Below, in pieces: positions 10,846 through 23,100 of a stretch of 64,000 nucleotides of DNA; within the stretch, counting starts at the first letter, position 1, and each line of letters starts with the position of its first letter. The notes below the pieces were generated by a model. It did not search any database, was not told the origin of the DNA, and was given only the letters and a program-made list of their open reading frames with translations. Where the stretch lies: contig JAIWNF010000073.1 of assembly GCA_025093555.1 (NCBI GenBank), positions 124,001-188,000 on the forward strand, read 5' to 3'. The stretch comes from Circinella umbellata. Taxonomy: Eukaryota > Mucoromycota > Mucoromycetes > Mucorales > Lichtheimiaceae. Both the position numbers and the translations under genes were made by a program.

Positions 10846-12403
10846 TATAAGAGTGGTTTTTTTTTTTTTTTTGGTTCTTTTTTGATGTGTGAATGTCTGC
10901 CAGAGAAATAAAAATGTGTAGTTAAAAAGGCATAATGGAATTAATAATAATAAAATTGTCAAGATATATCAATTGAGTTCTTCAGTTTTGCGTTTACGAA
11001 GAGTTGTGGATGGTGTAAATGTAAGTGATGATGGAAGTATTATATGTTCCTTTTGTTCTTGGATTTTTACTGCTTTTTTTGCCTTGAATTGTGGCTTTCC
11101 TTTGGCTTTGTTTTTGTACGATGAAACTAAATTTGTCATGGTTTCTATAGTTGTCTTTTTTTATGTAAGAATGGCTTACATATTTTGACATGGTCTAATA
11201 TATTCAAGTACATACCTTTGCTTGTAATGTTAGAGTCAACATAGGGATGATCTCTGCAGCTAAAGACTTTACACTCCTCGGGACTTTATACTCTTCTGTT
11301 TCTTGTACGCGACAAACATATCCTTTCGGACAATCCATTATAGAAAGTTTTATTTGACGTCCTATTGGTTATGAATTGTTTAAATATCCCTTCCAAATAG
11401 ATGTTTTATATCATGTATATCAAACTATATTCTTACCTGTATGATGAAAACAGACAACTTTTAATTTTCGGGTGATTTTTAAATCGTGATTGATTTCTTG
11501 AGTTATACGATTGAAAAGGTCTTTCATCGTTTTCAGACTGTGTAGATAAGTCTCTACTACTTCCTTCTTACTAGCTACTGCATCGTCCGACTTTCCTACC
11601 TCCGAGCAACCATATTCAATATCATCTTTTATAAGTAAAAGATCGGGCCGACTAGCACTTCTTTTGTTGTCAACGTTATTCGTGCCCGTTATATTACGAT
11701 TTGCGTTGACACGAGCGGATGATACCATGCATGTTCGATTCCTTGGGTGCTAGTTGTAGCTTATGTTAGTAGAAAGAAAAAAGCGATTTGTTAGGATAAT
11801 ATAATAACGAATGAGTAACATACCTTCCAGGAATCACTTTGATATCGTAGAAGCACCTATCTAAAACAGACCAGAATGTAGATGCAAAATCCATTTCACT
11901 GCTATTTGGTAAAATATTTGCTATAACATCAAATTTGTAATAGCTCAATAATTGTGTCAATGCAGATTGTAGCCAATGAATGTTGTAGTTTGTGCGATAA
12001 TCGTAGTGTCCAGCCTCATAGACTACATCACTCAAAGCATCAAGCAGTTCTTCTTCTTTTCGTTTATCGTCTTTCTCTGTGCCGTTCATTATTTCATTAT
12101 TCTTTTTTTCTAAGGCTGCAAACAAGTCTGCAGCGTCCTGTTGTATGTCTGGCAGGTCTTCACAATCCATAATTTCGTCTAGTTCATCTTTTGAAAATTC
12201 ACCTTTCCATACTTCATCGTCAATGGATAACACAAATGAATGAACTGGGCTATAATTGATATAAAAACAATAGGATTAGCTGATACTCTTTAAAATATAT
12301 CAGAATCTTATATAAACTACTTACTGTTCGTTTGTTAAACGGGACCCCAGATCAAACATCACGTCTTCCACGAATCTACCTGATTGGAGAACCCATTTCA
12401 TTT

Positions 12404-12985
12404 GGGTGCCATAATTTTTGGGTAGTTCCATTTTTAGTAATAAAAGTAAAGCAGTCAATTTTTCTAGTCAAGTATAGTGGAGGAAGTCGATGTTTTGCTA
12501 CTTTAGCATTGTTATTTGATTTACATTGTCTTCTACTCTATTGCTTCCTCTCTCTTTCGTTTCATTTTACTTTTTGCTCTTTCGATGGCACACCCCTTTG
12601 ATTTATTAATTATACGTGTGACTATCATAATAAAAAATTAATCTTATACATATGAGAAAAAAGGAAGTCGATGTTTGAGTCCTCCTGGGCCTTATAGCTT
12701 TACTCTTATTTTTGTTATTATTTGCTATTGGTTTTTATATAAAATTTCGTAGCTGATAATATTGACAGGAGTATGAGGTATTAGTAAGTTAAATGAGGTA
12801 TATCATAGTACCCAAAAATAAACAAAAATCTAAAAAGATACCTTTCTTCAGGCACTTTTGGGTAGTTTTGGGTAGTTTTTGGGTAGTTTTGGGCTCCTTC
12901 GGTGGCGAAGTACCCAAATTTTCAGTGGCTAAGTACCCAAAAATCCAAATTAGGAAGGTTTACTACCCAAAAATTTAGTGCACCC
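12404..12985. mobile_element. 582-bp TIR element with 9-bp TSD, Mutator-like ends
   Basis: The left end begins GGGTGCCATAATTTTTGGGT; the right end read on the other strand is GGGTGCACTAAATTTTTGGG. ATTTCATTT flanks both sides (12395-12403 and 12986-12994), a perfect 9-bp duplication typical of Mutator-like elements. Removing the element and one duplication rejoins MDPEMK to WVLQSGRFVEDVMFDLG on the minus strand. Internally, TTTTGGGTAG copies repeat near 12855-12890. There is no transposase gene. The end motif resembles the sequence at 20184, next to the Mutator-like transposase. Confidence 0.88.
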
Positions 12986-13195
12986 ATTTCATTTCTGGAT
13001 CCATGGAGTTAAACTTTTGTTCAAACTCAGCGTGAGCTTGGCGGGTCAGAGGAAAAGAATCGCGTTTTGATGCCTAGATATACAAGAATGAGTATTTGTT
13101 TAATTTGATAATAAAAGAGTAACTTTTATACATACGGAAGATGAAGAAGTGGTTGTTGATTTATGCTCTTTTGACGAGCTGTTGGATGAAGTGTT

Positions 13196-13510
13196 GCATA
13201 ACTTGAAATTTTCGCTGGGACTGAAAAAAAATGAAAAAAGTAAATTGGTAAGGCCAACTTTTTTTTTTCCTTTTTTTTTTCTTTGTCATCCTTTTATATA
13301 AATGTATAAATAAATAAATGAGAATATAAATTAAAGGTATAGTAGAAAAACTTTATGTGTGATTCAGAGAAGAAATAGTGTTATTTTTAGGAGTTAGCAG
13401 ATTATTCCGTGTAAAAGAAAAAACAAAGGAAAAAAAAAGTTGGCCTTACTAATTTACTTTTCATTTTTTTTCAGTCCCAGCTCTTTTTAGGCGAAAATTT
13501 CAAGTTATGC
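13196..13510. mobile_element. 315-bp MITE with long TIRs and 9-bp TSD
   Basis: Arms of about 60 bp: GCATAACTTGAAATTTTCG, then CTGGGACTGAAAAAAAATGA, then GGTAAGGCCAAC. They are mirrored at the right end, where an 11-bp segment is inserted after the first block. TGAAGTGTT flanks both sides (13187-13195 and 13511-13519). The insertion lies in an exon of the copy 2 gene; removing it rejoins the frame EPAQSNTSSNSSSKRA. The termini differ from the 582-bp element, so this is a separate family using the same TSD length. Confidence 0.88.
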
Positions 13511-14119
13511 TGAAGTGTTCGATTGAGCGGGTTCTAAGGATTCTTAGTTTATCTAGTGAGCATACTTGTTGTTCAACCCCAATTACCTCAGAAAAATTGA
13601 AATTATAGCTACATTACCTGGTGAAGCGCTCTTTTGAGAAATATGCTCGCACTATAAATTAAAAAAAATTAGTTATGAATTATTTCCACAGTCCGAAAAG
13701 CGTACTTACAAGAGTAACTTCCAACCGCTTTGCTGTACTGTCAAATTTACTAGACCAAGCTCCTCGTAAATCCCCAAATTCTGAGATCGCGGTATTTTCG
13801 ACAATAAATTGCCATTTCTCAGCTACAAATCTGGCAAGCGATACGGGGGTTTTCTTTTGTAATTGTTCTTGAATGTATTGCTCAATGTCTAGAGAATAAT
13901 ATATATAAATAAGTGTAAAAACAAGGGAAGGTTAAAAAACAGTTGCTCTCTCGCAGCTGACTGTTAGTGGGTACCTACGATACTATTATGTGATATGTAA
14001 CCCAGCAGCATGAAATGCCAAGCTCGTGTATATTGTAAGCTAGTAACAGGTAATGTCAATAATATGGTATCTGGGAAACTTTGAATACCTTTATCAATCT
14101 GTTTGGAAATCATGACGCT

Positions 14120-14750
14120 AAATAAAAATGTAAAGTAAAAAAAGGTTATTTTTTTTAAAAGATAAGAACAGAGGAATTTATAGACGGCGTTGGCTACTGA
14201 ATTTCCTATTTTCTTTTCATTTTACCTTCTCAAGTATTCTACCTTGTTCCCCAGACAACATAAACAATTTTCGTGAGTAACGCAACAAATATTATTGATG
14301 TTTAGTCCAAATTTAGAAAAAACCTGTATTAATGAAGACTCTACATCATTGTTCTAGACAAGTATTGATGTGCATTGTCCCCCCCTCCCTTTTTTTCCCT
14401 TTTCTCTTGTATGTGATATCGTTCATTATTGTTATACTATCTATATTTACATTGTTATTTTCTGTACTACTTCGACCAAAATGATTACACAATACACATC
14501 AATACGAAGCCGAAGAATAATCAAAAATAATCGGTTCGGGTACGTACCATAAGTGGGGTCGATGGATTTAATTATTTTAAAACTCTCCTATTATGTAGCT
14601 ATATGGCGTTTTTTTATCAAAAAAAGAAGTGATATATATAATATATGATAAATAATAATAATAATAATGGTATGCAATATTAATGGTTGCATCGTATAAG
14701 TTTATACGTACCTGTTTGTTCATTTTGGAAAATTAGACCCATTGGTTGTT
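14120..14750. other. Intergenic, nothing recognised
   Basis: Between the start of the copy 2 gene and the stop of the next decayed gene, both on the minus strand. It contains a TAA trinucleotide run near 14650-14665 and no coding or element structure I can support. Confidence 0.5.
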
Positions 14751-14755
14751 ATTAT

Positions 14756-16347
14756 TTAAAAGAGGCATGTTCCTCGTCCTGTTCTGCCAACACAAGTATT
14801 ACTATGACATATTTTACAATGTCTCACATGTGGTGGTACACGTAATCCATCAAAGGTACTAGTACGTGAAGAAGGGACAGCATATGTAACGAAAATGGTG
14901 GATCAAGCGATTGTTGTGGTATATATGGGCTATAAATATTGTTGATTCGATTGTACTTGTTGTATTATTATTACGTATTATTTGGTTTGAAGATGATATG
15001 ACAGTGGAAATAACGTGTTCAGTGTTGCTTGTCTCTTCTTCTGTTGATGGTGATGATGATGATGACGAAGAATCAATTGCTTCATTAATAATAGCTTGAA
15101 GTTGAGGTATTTTAAGAGCAGCTGGGTTTTGTGTTCCTGCGATATTGCGCTTTCTTGATGGAGAACAAAGTTTCGATTTGTTCTTTATAGCTATTTTTCG
15201 TTACATGTATATTTTAGTACTCACACCATTTGTCATGGCACTACGTAAATGTTCAGGCGCTTTATAAAAAATAGATCTTCCGTCAACAAAAGCTGACCAT
15301 AACTTTGAAAACTTGTCAAAAATCAGTTTATTGATTACGTTGTAGTTGTTGAAGAAATGTTGTAGAATTATCGAGTCGTATTTGTTGCGTTCAACCTGGG
15401 TTTGTACAGGAATAATATTATGAGCAGCACCTTGACGTTGAGCCATAAATCTATACTGTGATCCAGCTGTACGTGCTGTATGATAGAGCTATGTAAGATG
15501 ATCAATGAAGCTAAATCAGATAAATATGTCCTATTTCTTGTGCATATAATGAATTGTCTGCTGCACGGATGTTATAAAGATCCATAAGTGACCAAAGTAG
15601 GGAAGAAATTCCAAAGCCTTCATCAGTCAGCAAGATGAAGGACGTATTTATATACCCCTGGTTCATTATAAATGGCTAGTAATCAAAGTTGTAGACGTAA
15701 ATCATTTATATGTCGCGTGAGCCGTAACCGATAATGTCCTTTGTGGATTTTATCACTTCTGTTCATTGTTCCCACCTAAAATATACTAATGAATTAGTTT
15801 ACATACAATCATTTTTTTAGCCATTGAATATACATACATCAATGTTATGGCACAATCGATAATCATCAAGAACTACATCATCTAATGCTGGACTAGCGCC
15901 TAATTCATTTATATTTTTTTCTGTGGTGTTATTATCGTCAACAGTGTTATTAGCATTATGATAGTGGGCTGCTTGGGACGCAGTGGCAATGATATCTTTA
16001 GTGCCTTCTTGTCTATTACCATCCTCTTTTTTATCTTTATCATTACAATCTTTATCAATAATATCATCTTTATCAGATACATCATATTGATCTTCTCGGT
16101 TGAAGGAACCATGGTGTCAGATTTTTTTTTATCAAGTGGTAGGTACATGATCATCCTCCGCTAATAATGATGTTGGTTCTTCCTGTACAGACGTTGCTGT
16201 ACTATTAATAGAAGAGCTTAATGATGATGGACTATTATTTTTATGCTTGCTATCCACTTTTTTAGGACGTCTGGCGTTGTGCCTACTTGAGCGTTCTTTT
16301 GACCGGAAGGTCGACCTCTTTTTTTTGTGGTTGAAATTTCCCTCCAT
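14756..16347 (-). pseudogene. Decayed gene of unknown family with C-terminal zinc-knuckle-like motif
   Basis: Minus-strand pieces, in order: a basic N-terminus starting MEGNFNHKKKRSTFRSKERS (16347 down); an acidic Asp-rich stretch (16100-15840) ending at a plausible GTATGT donor; LTDEGFGISSLLWSLMDLYN (about 15640); MAQRQGAAHNIIPVQTQVER through FYKAPEHLRSAM (15446-15230); a linker with RKRNIAGTQNPAALKIPQLQ; a Ser/Glu-rich stretch; and a tail with HVRHCKICHSNTC...GRGTC, a CX2CX4C...C pattern ending at TAA. Frames change at a poly-A run near 16130 and at several stops, so the gene looks dead. I do not recognise a catalytic domain. The tail and the TE-rich setting suggest a mobile-element or repeat-family origin, which is inference. 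Confidence 0.55.
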
Positions 16348-16349
16348 TG

Positions 16350-19300
16350 TGAAAAAAAAAAAAAACAGAAATATTCAATGCGCTTGAATGTGGTTGAATG
16401 TAGGTGAATGGAGTTAAATGGCGTTGAATAAGTACACACCTAAAGGTCCAAATGTTCAAATTTGGTATTTGTTTACTTCAAGCAGTAATATTATTGGCTA
16501 AAGCTTACGGATTTGTTATTTTTTGTTAGTTGGGGGTTGGATTTCAACAGGGAACCGAGTGAACTAGGGGGGTCCATTGAAGATTTGGTTGATTTTCAAA
16601 AATCTCGTGTAACTAAGAATAAATTTACACAAAATTTTGCTAAGTCATTTACTGTCACAGCATATTCTAGAGACCATTTATCACACGCTATGCAGTGAAT
16701 TTTTTTGAAAAAATTCAAAAAATAAATTACAATTTGTTCTTCAGTTAATACTAATAGTAGAAAAGAATTAATAAATGGACAAAAAAGTTGATACATACAG
16801 TGATTAAATATAAAATATTTATAAGGACCGAGAAGATAATTAAAGGTAAATAGGTATAAAAGAAAAAAAAATGATGATAATAGAAAATGTACTAGTACTG
16901 TATAAAAATAAAGATGGGTGATAATTGAATAGAGAAAATATTATGAAGGCTGTAAAGCATGACAATTAATAAAAGCTGTTAGAGAGCGTATACTATAAAC
17001 TACCGAACTTGTTTATATTGATAATGTTATATTCTCTATTTTCACAATGGGTCTGTAAATCGACTACGTACTTCAATCAAAGTTACTTATATATAGGACG
17101 CAGCTCTTATAAATTGAAATTTAACTTGAGGAATTTTATTTTTGCTTCTTTTCTCCTTTTTCTCCACTTTTCTCTTTTATAGATTTTCCGCCCTTATTTG
17201 AATACAGTATCTTGGGTAACTATTAAAACTTTTCCATATATTATTGAGCAATAATTTATACATCTGTACTATCGGGTATACTTACTACAGAATATTTCAG
17301 TTTTTTAGTTTCCTAACAAGCTTCTATAATTTCCAAGTGACTGAAAAGTAAGTGTTTAAAGCATATTGTTTAACGTAGTATGATACTATAATAATGGATA
17401 CTAATAATATAAATTTGTATTATAGAATGTTTTTTCATTTAACAAATAGACATAATGGTAAGTTTTAAGAGTTCAAAAATATCACTTGTAGTATCTTTAT
17501 AGGGTATACAAGTTTTGAAGAGATAAAATGGTAGTACGTATGTAATGATAGCTAATAAATACATATGTCTCTATCTTGGCGAACTTTTATGTTTACCATT
17601 TTATTTGTAGATTCAATGTTAATATAGAATTTTTATAAATTATGATAATAGCTCTAGTAAAACAGACGTGTTGATAAATTATTACTTTCAATAAAAAATT
17701 ATTTTTGAGCGTTGCTCTATCCATCCAAAACTTTTTTTTTTGATTTTTCTGGTTTTTCTGGTTTTTTTTTTTTGTTTCATGTTGTTTTATTCACCCCCAA
17801 AATGAATCGGTTCCCATCACAAAAGAATGCAAACTGCACGAAAATGCTATGCCCAATAAGGCAATTGTTTATGTGCCTGTGTTTATATAAACAAATCCCA
17901 ATTTGAACATTCAGACCATTGGGTGTGTAAGTGGGAAAGATGAAACATTTAGAACAAAAGATATTTTAAATACATTATGCACCCACAACCTTTTTCGCTC
18001 TCTAAAAAAATTAATCATATGTATAGACTCCAGGCGTAACAGCAGATTTTTATTAAATCGAGTTCTTATTGGTCCAGACTATTAATTTTATCAAATTCTT
18101 CTCAGTGGCCCCATCTACGGTATCCGCACCAAATAATCATAAACGGCAACAGGGTTAACCATAACTAGTAATAATACTGGAATGCATTGGACTCTTGTAC
18201 GACATTTCTAATCGACTTGTAAATAATAGTATCAGCTATATTCCTTAATTTGGATGACTAAAGTAGAACTTTAAAGACACTCAAAAAAATAGAAATAAGC
18301 GTCGACAGAAAGATGAGAAGTATTAAATAGCTGGAGATATTGGGTGAATTTATGACTATATTGTACAGACATAATTCGAACAGAAGTATTATGTATTTAT
18401 TATTCTATAATTTTTTGAGTCCACTTGTTCCCACTACTTATAACCACACGTCTCTGTATTTGCGAATCATTTTTGCAAGATAAAAATTCTGTAACAGGCG
18501 TGGAGTTTTTGCTGCTCGAAAAAAAAACTTGTAATTTTTTTATAGTCTTGTGACATTTTTTTTTCAGCACGCAAAAACGCTCTTCTTCGCGGCTCATCAA
18601 CAAAATCAAGATATTTGACAATACTCAAAATAAAAGTAACATTACATATCATTGCCATCAAGTAGTTTACTATTGGTATACAAAATGTATAAATGACAAA
18701 ATAGGTTATATAAACATGAAAATTATTATCATAATTAACCTTCCCCCATTCAAAAAGCTGATGATAATAATAACAAAAAAGTATTGCTTCTCAGTTATCA
18801 TATTATTGCTTTCCCTGTTTTTAGTTACATATTTTATCACCGCATATGAGGAAATGATTTCCAATTGCTATCTAAGCTTGATTTCATGAATTATTCACTT
18901 GTATCTTTCATTATGTTTTATTTAATATGATTGATATTAGCATAGTCAAGTACGTATAATATCATTTTATGTAGCTTGAGCATGTTTATCGAACAAAATA
19001 TATATATATATATATATATTCCAAAAGACTGGTGCCATTGTCACGGATATGGTGTAATAGTATAACATGAGAGATCTGTATCATCTAGTATATATATGGA
19101 TCGACAGCATCGACCTTGTTTTTTGTTTATATGAGGGCGATTGGAGAGTCACCTTATATATGATCAAGCAGTATACCTTATAAGTAGTATTAGTAATCAA
19201 ACTTAGACCACTAGAGTTCCTTTTTATTTTTTTCATACTCCCACTTTTTCAGCGTGCTCTATCACAATCACGAGTAAACATGAGATTTTTGTAACGATTA

Positions 19301-20180
19301 TCAGTGATACAGAAGTAAATAAATAAATAAAAATATAACTTACATAATTAACAATAGTTGCACTTTCATCCATGGGAAGCGATAGAGTGGCATTTGTTAT
19401 TGTTTATATAAAGTTCTGTTTTGATATAAAGAACATAAGAGCCTGACTTTGAGGGTATCTTGGTAAAACAATCTATTAAATACCAATAGATTGATTTACG
19501 TGTAAGTGTATTAGAATCATAAAGTTGTTGAGGAAAACGCCCCTACGTACCATGCTTTCTTCTTCTCTGCCAACTCTGTTCATTTGTTTTGGTACGAGTA
19601 ATTAATTACCGTTTCTTGCATGTATTGAAAAATCAGATGAAAAAAATCTTTATCAATGCAATGGAAAAAGCAACACTTGATCTAATTGGTAAAAAAAAAA
19701 CTCCTTGCTCATTGGTGTAACGTTTTGATGCATGATTATTTATTTTCTTCGTGAGAATAAAGAAAACTACCCAATTGCTTGTTTTTTTTACCAATATACA
19801 GTACATGCTGTTTCAATCTGATGATCGAAACTTGCGGACAATAAAAATATTCACTAAAAGCAGCGTGCTAGTTATTGGAGGCCTTTGCGGTAAATGCATG
19901 TAATTTTCGTTCCAGACAAAGACAGAAAATCTGATGACTGGTAAAAGTCTTATTAAAAAAAATATACTAATACACTTTATATTTATTTGAGGCCATCTGA
20001 TCACTATGATACCTACAGAAAAAAAAAATGTTCGAAAAAAATGTAGAAAAAATAATTATATGTAAATAACGAAAGATCTTTCTACTAGGTTGGAAACTTA
20101 TTATCTATAATGATATGCCAAGTGACTTACGTCTATAGACGTGTAGTCGTTTATTTACTGTAAAGTGCATCCTGACTTAA
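16350..20180. other. 3.8-kb stretch without a supported gene
   Basis: AT-rich DNA. It contains poly-T runs near 17730-17775 with a repeated TTTTTCTGG, and an (AT)n microsatellite at about 18998-19020. A minus-strand open frame (18661-18467) contains YLDFVDEPRRRAFLRAEKKM; it looks protein-like but matches nothing I know. It may be a small element remnant. Confidence 0.45.
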
Positions 20181-20183
20181 ACC

Positions 20184-23100
20184 GCGCCATGATTTTTGGG
20201 TACTTTCTTTTTCGTCAATAGAATTAAAACAGTGTTAACTTCTCCTCCTTTTCTTTCGTTGTCTTCCAGCATAAACTGTAGTAGCAAAAATGAATGCAAA
20301 CATGAAAACTGAATACGAAAGATTTATTGATGGCGACCAAGAAATGAGAATTACTCTTTTCGTGTAAAAGACAATGAAACATTTGGGCGACCAACTGATA
20401 TTGGTTGGCAGCTATTTAAAACAAATAGCAAGCCTATAAAAAATGGCACCAGTATCAGCACAACCAAAACATGTTTCGGATCATTACGTTGTGTCAACAT
20501 TAGTTGCAAACGACATGGAGTTGATCTTAAGCCAGGAAGCACAATGTCAATAATTCAAGCACAAACTTTGAAACCTTGCACATTATGCAAACATGAAACA
20601 ATTCAACATTTTGAGTGTAGCGTTCGCGTCAATTTTAAGTTCATAGACAACATTGGTTTTTTAGAACATAAAGGGAAACACACGCATGGTAAATATGAAG
20701 CGGCACATATCAATAAAGAGTCTATTCTGAAGTTTACTCAAAGAGTACTCGAATGTCCCTCAGAGAAACCAATGGGACTTCTTCACGGAACTAGCATTGA
20801 TAGACCATTAAATCTACTGCAGCCTGTACGTGACATTGACGAAGACTTTCAGCACTTAGGAACGATAGGGTACCACAGACATAATGTCCTTGCAACATAT
20901 AGATTTACTGTTAATAGGATTGCTCACATATAATCACTTAAAGATCCAATTGATAAGCTTAACACTGAGTTTCACGAATATTTAAAATCACCAATGGATA
21001 TTGATCCAAAAACAATTTGCATACCATTTGGATCTCCCATCATTGTTCATTATGCAAATTTCCACGATCATCCAATCATCACAGACGTCACATATGCTTG
21101 CTTCAACGATGGCTACTACTTGTGTAATTCTGTCATCTTTATGGAAGAATTGGAAAAATATGTACCTGTTTTTCAAGCTGCCATTGGTGGTTTGACTACA
21201 ATACATTTCAATGCATACTTCATTGCTATGTGTAAAGAATTAAAAATACCCACGAATGAAGATGGAGATCCGTGTATGTGTGGTATCATGATGGACTTCT
21301 CACAAGCTCAGAGAGCTGGGCTTTTTCAAGCTTTTACATCATCATTTCCTTTTTCAAGAATAAAACCAGAGGTATATCTTAAAGGATGCTATTATCATTG
21401 GAAAAATTCCGTTGAAAGAATTTTGAAAAATGCTCAATTGATTTCTACAGATCAAGTTAATTCTTTCCTGGAGTATACTAAAACAATGTATGAAGCAAAT
21501 GTTCCAGGAATTTTTGATGCCGTTGTTGAAGGACTATTGAAAGATTTTCCAAGTATTAAAGAGCGGGTATCATGGTGGCTGAAGCCAGAAATCAGTAGCA
21601 TGCTATTCCGATCTAAGTCATTAATGCGAGACAAACTTCTTTGGAATTCAACCAAAACAACAAATGGTGTAGAAGCTTTTCATCGTAACATATATCGTCT
21701 TATACAAAAAGACAAGCCAATCCTCACCACACTCCCCCAGCTGTTTAACTATTCGCGTACTGAAGAACATAATATCAAACGCGTTCCTTCAGGCAAGAAT
21801 ATTAATTATAAAAAAGCGTCATCAACGTAAGTTTTACTAATACAGTTATACTATTACAGTTATCTAAGTTCGCTTCGTTAATCGCGTTGCTAAAACACTG
21901 TGTATAATAATAGCCATCATAAACCTAAGAAGAAATTTGTCAATGGTGGACGTACTCCAGATACCTTGAAGCTGCTGTTGCCTAAAAGAAAGCTTTCTAC
22001 TAAAACAACCAAAAATCAAACAATGATGAAAGTTGTCTACCAAAAAAAAAAAAAAGATTGAGAAAAACTTTAAAAAGCACGTCATTAAGTGTTTACCACT
22101 ATTGAGATTCATAATACAAATATTTATTTGGAAATATACGTAGATACAGTAGAGAACCATCATGAAAACAGCGCCGATAAAGAAGAAGACACAACCACTA
22201 CTATTGATGCACGTGAAACCCGTGCAATGAGACAGTCTGAGGTCCCTGACCAATTTCAAAAGAAAAAGAAACAAGAGTATCGAGACAAAAAACAAGCAAA
22301 AATAATGTATGTGAATTAAAAGAAGGCACTACATCTGTTTAATAATTCTTACTGACCCATTATTATGTAGATCTGTTAATGATCAGCCTGAGGTTAATTA
22401 GCCACGTAATATTGTTCCAAATAGAGAAAACGCTTGTTTTATTAATTGTATCTTTAATATTATATCAAGATCAGTTATGCCCTATATTCCTGAGCCTCCC
22501 AGAATTGACGATGACCCAAGAGTTCAGCTTTTTTCTAACCTTTGGAAGGCTGTACAGAAGCATGACTTTACAAGTGGTATATTGTCAGCACGAGAGTTTA
22601 TATGGGATAATGAAGGAAAATACGAATAAACAGAGAGAGGATTCTTTGGCGACCCAGTAGATGTCTTTGAATGTATTCTTGACTCTCGCTGTATCAATTC
22701 ATTTCTTGGACACTTTCAGTTTCGCACTAAAGCTGAAGTCCATAAAATCTTAGATCCTACAAAAAATGAATTAAAAGCATGGATAACAGAAGATACTCAA
22801 GAAGCAACAAGATCAGAACAAAACCAGCCATGTTTTATTTGACCGATGAGAATTTTATTGAAGGAGACTTAGGCGATTGACGATTAGTAAATTTGGGTGG
22901 ATTGTTGGAGGAAAGCATTATAGACTGCAAAGTTTCACTTCATGATTCACTACTTATGCACCGCCAGATCGTTGAGTATACTAAATTTATTATTGTGGTA
23001 GACAGATCCCAGGGGCATGGTGTAGAATGGCGAGAGAAACGTGGGGAGCTATCAAGAAGCATAACTTATTACCCATTGAAAATTAAAGTTAAAAAAGCCG

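Larger units (their letters stand above)
10969..14113 (-). pseudogene. Copy 2 of the uncharacterised family; multi-exon, interrupted by two MITEs
   Basis: No function is known to me; I associate this family with large expansions in Mucoromycota. Minus-strand exons: 14113-14089, 13888-13710 and a short exon near 13665-13630; then an exon split by the element at 13196-13510; then 13073-12325, split by the element at 12404-12985; then 12249-11824, 11741-11437, 11361-11216 and 11154-10969. The last five junctions are GT-AG and in phase. Landmarks are HSFVLSIDDEVW, ANILPNSSEMDFASTFWS, RNRTCMVSSARVNANRN, then RPDLLLIKDD-IEYGCSEVGK (Asp...Glu-x-Gly/Lys, reminiscent of a PD-(D/E)XK nuclease core), MDCPKGYVCRV, and a basic tail ending in RKRKTEELN. 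The 5' half carries an in-frame TAA after SSSKRA and an exon phase clash. I therefore call it a pseudogene, although the 3' half is intact. Confidence 0.7.

Noticed and set aside
12850..12895. Telomere-like TTTTGGGTAG repeats
   Set aside because: They are internal copies of the 582-bp element's own end motif, bounded by its TIRs and TSD, and not a chromosome end.
18467..18661. Open frame with YLDFVDEPRRRAFLRAEKKM
   Set aside because: It looks protein-like but is too short and isolated, with no recognisable family or splice partners; noted only in the intergenic entry.
18998..19020. (AT)n tract as a possible origin or regulatory site
   Set aside because: Ordinary microsatellite; similar tracts occur at 46.28, 46.45 and 58.07 kb with no common context.
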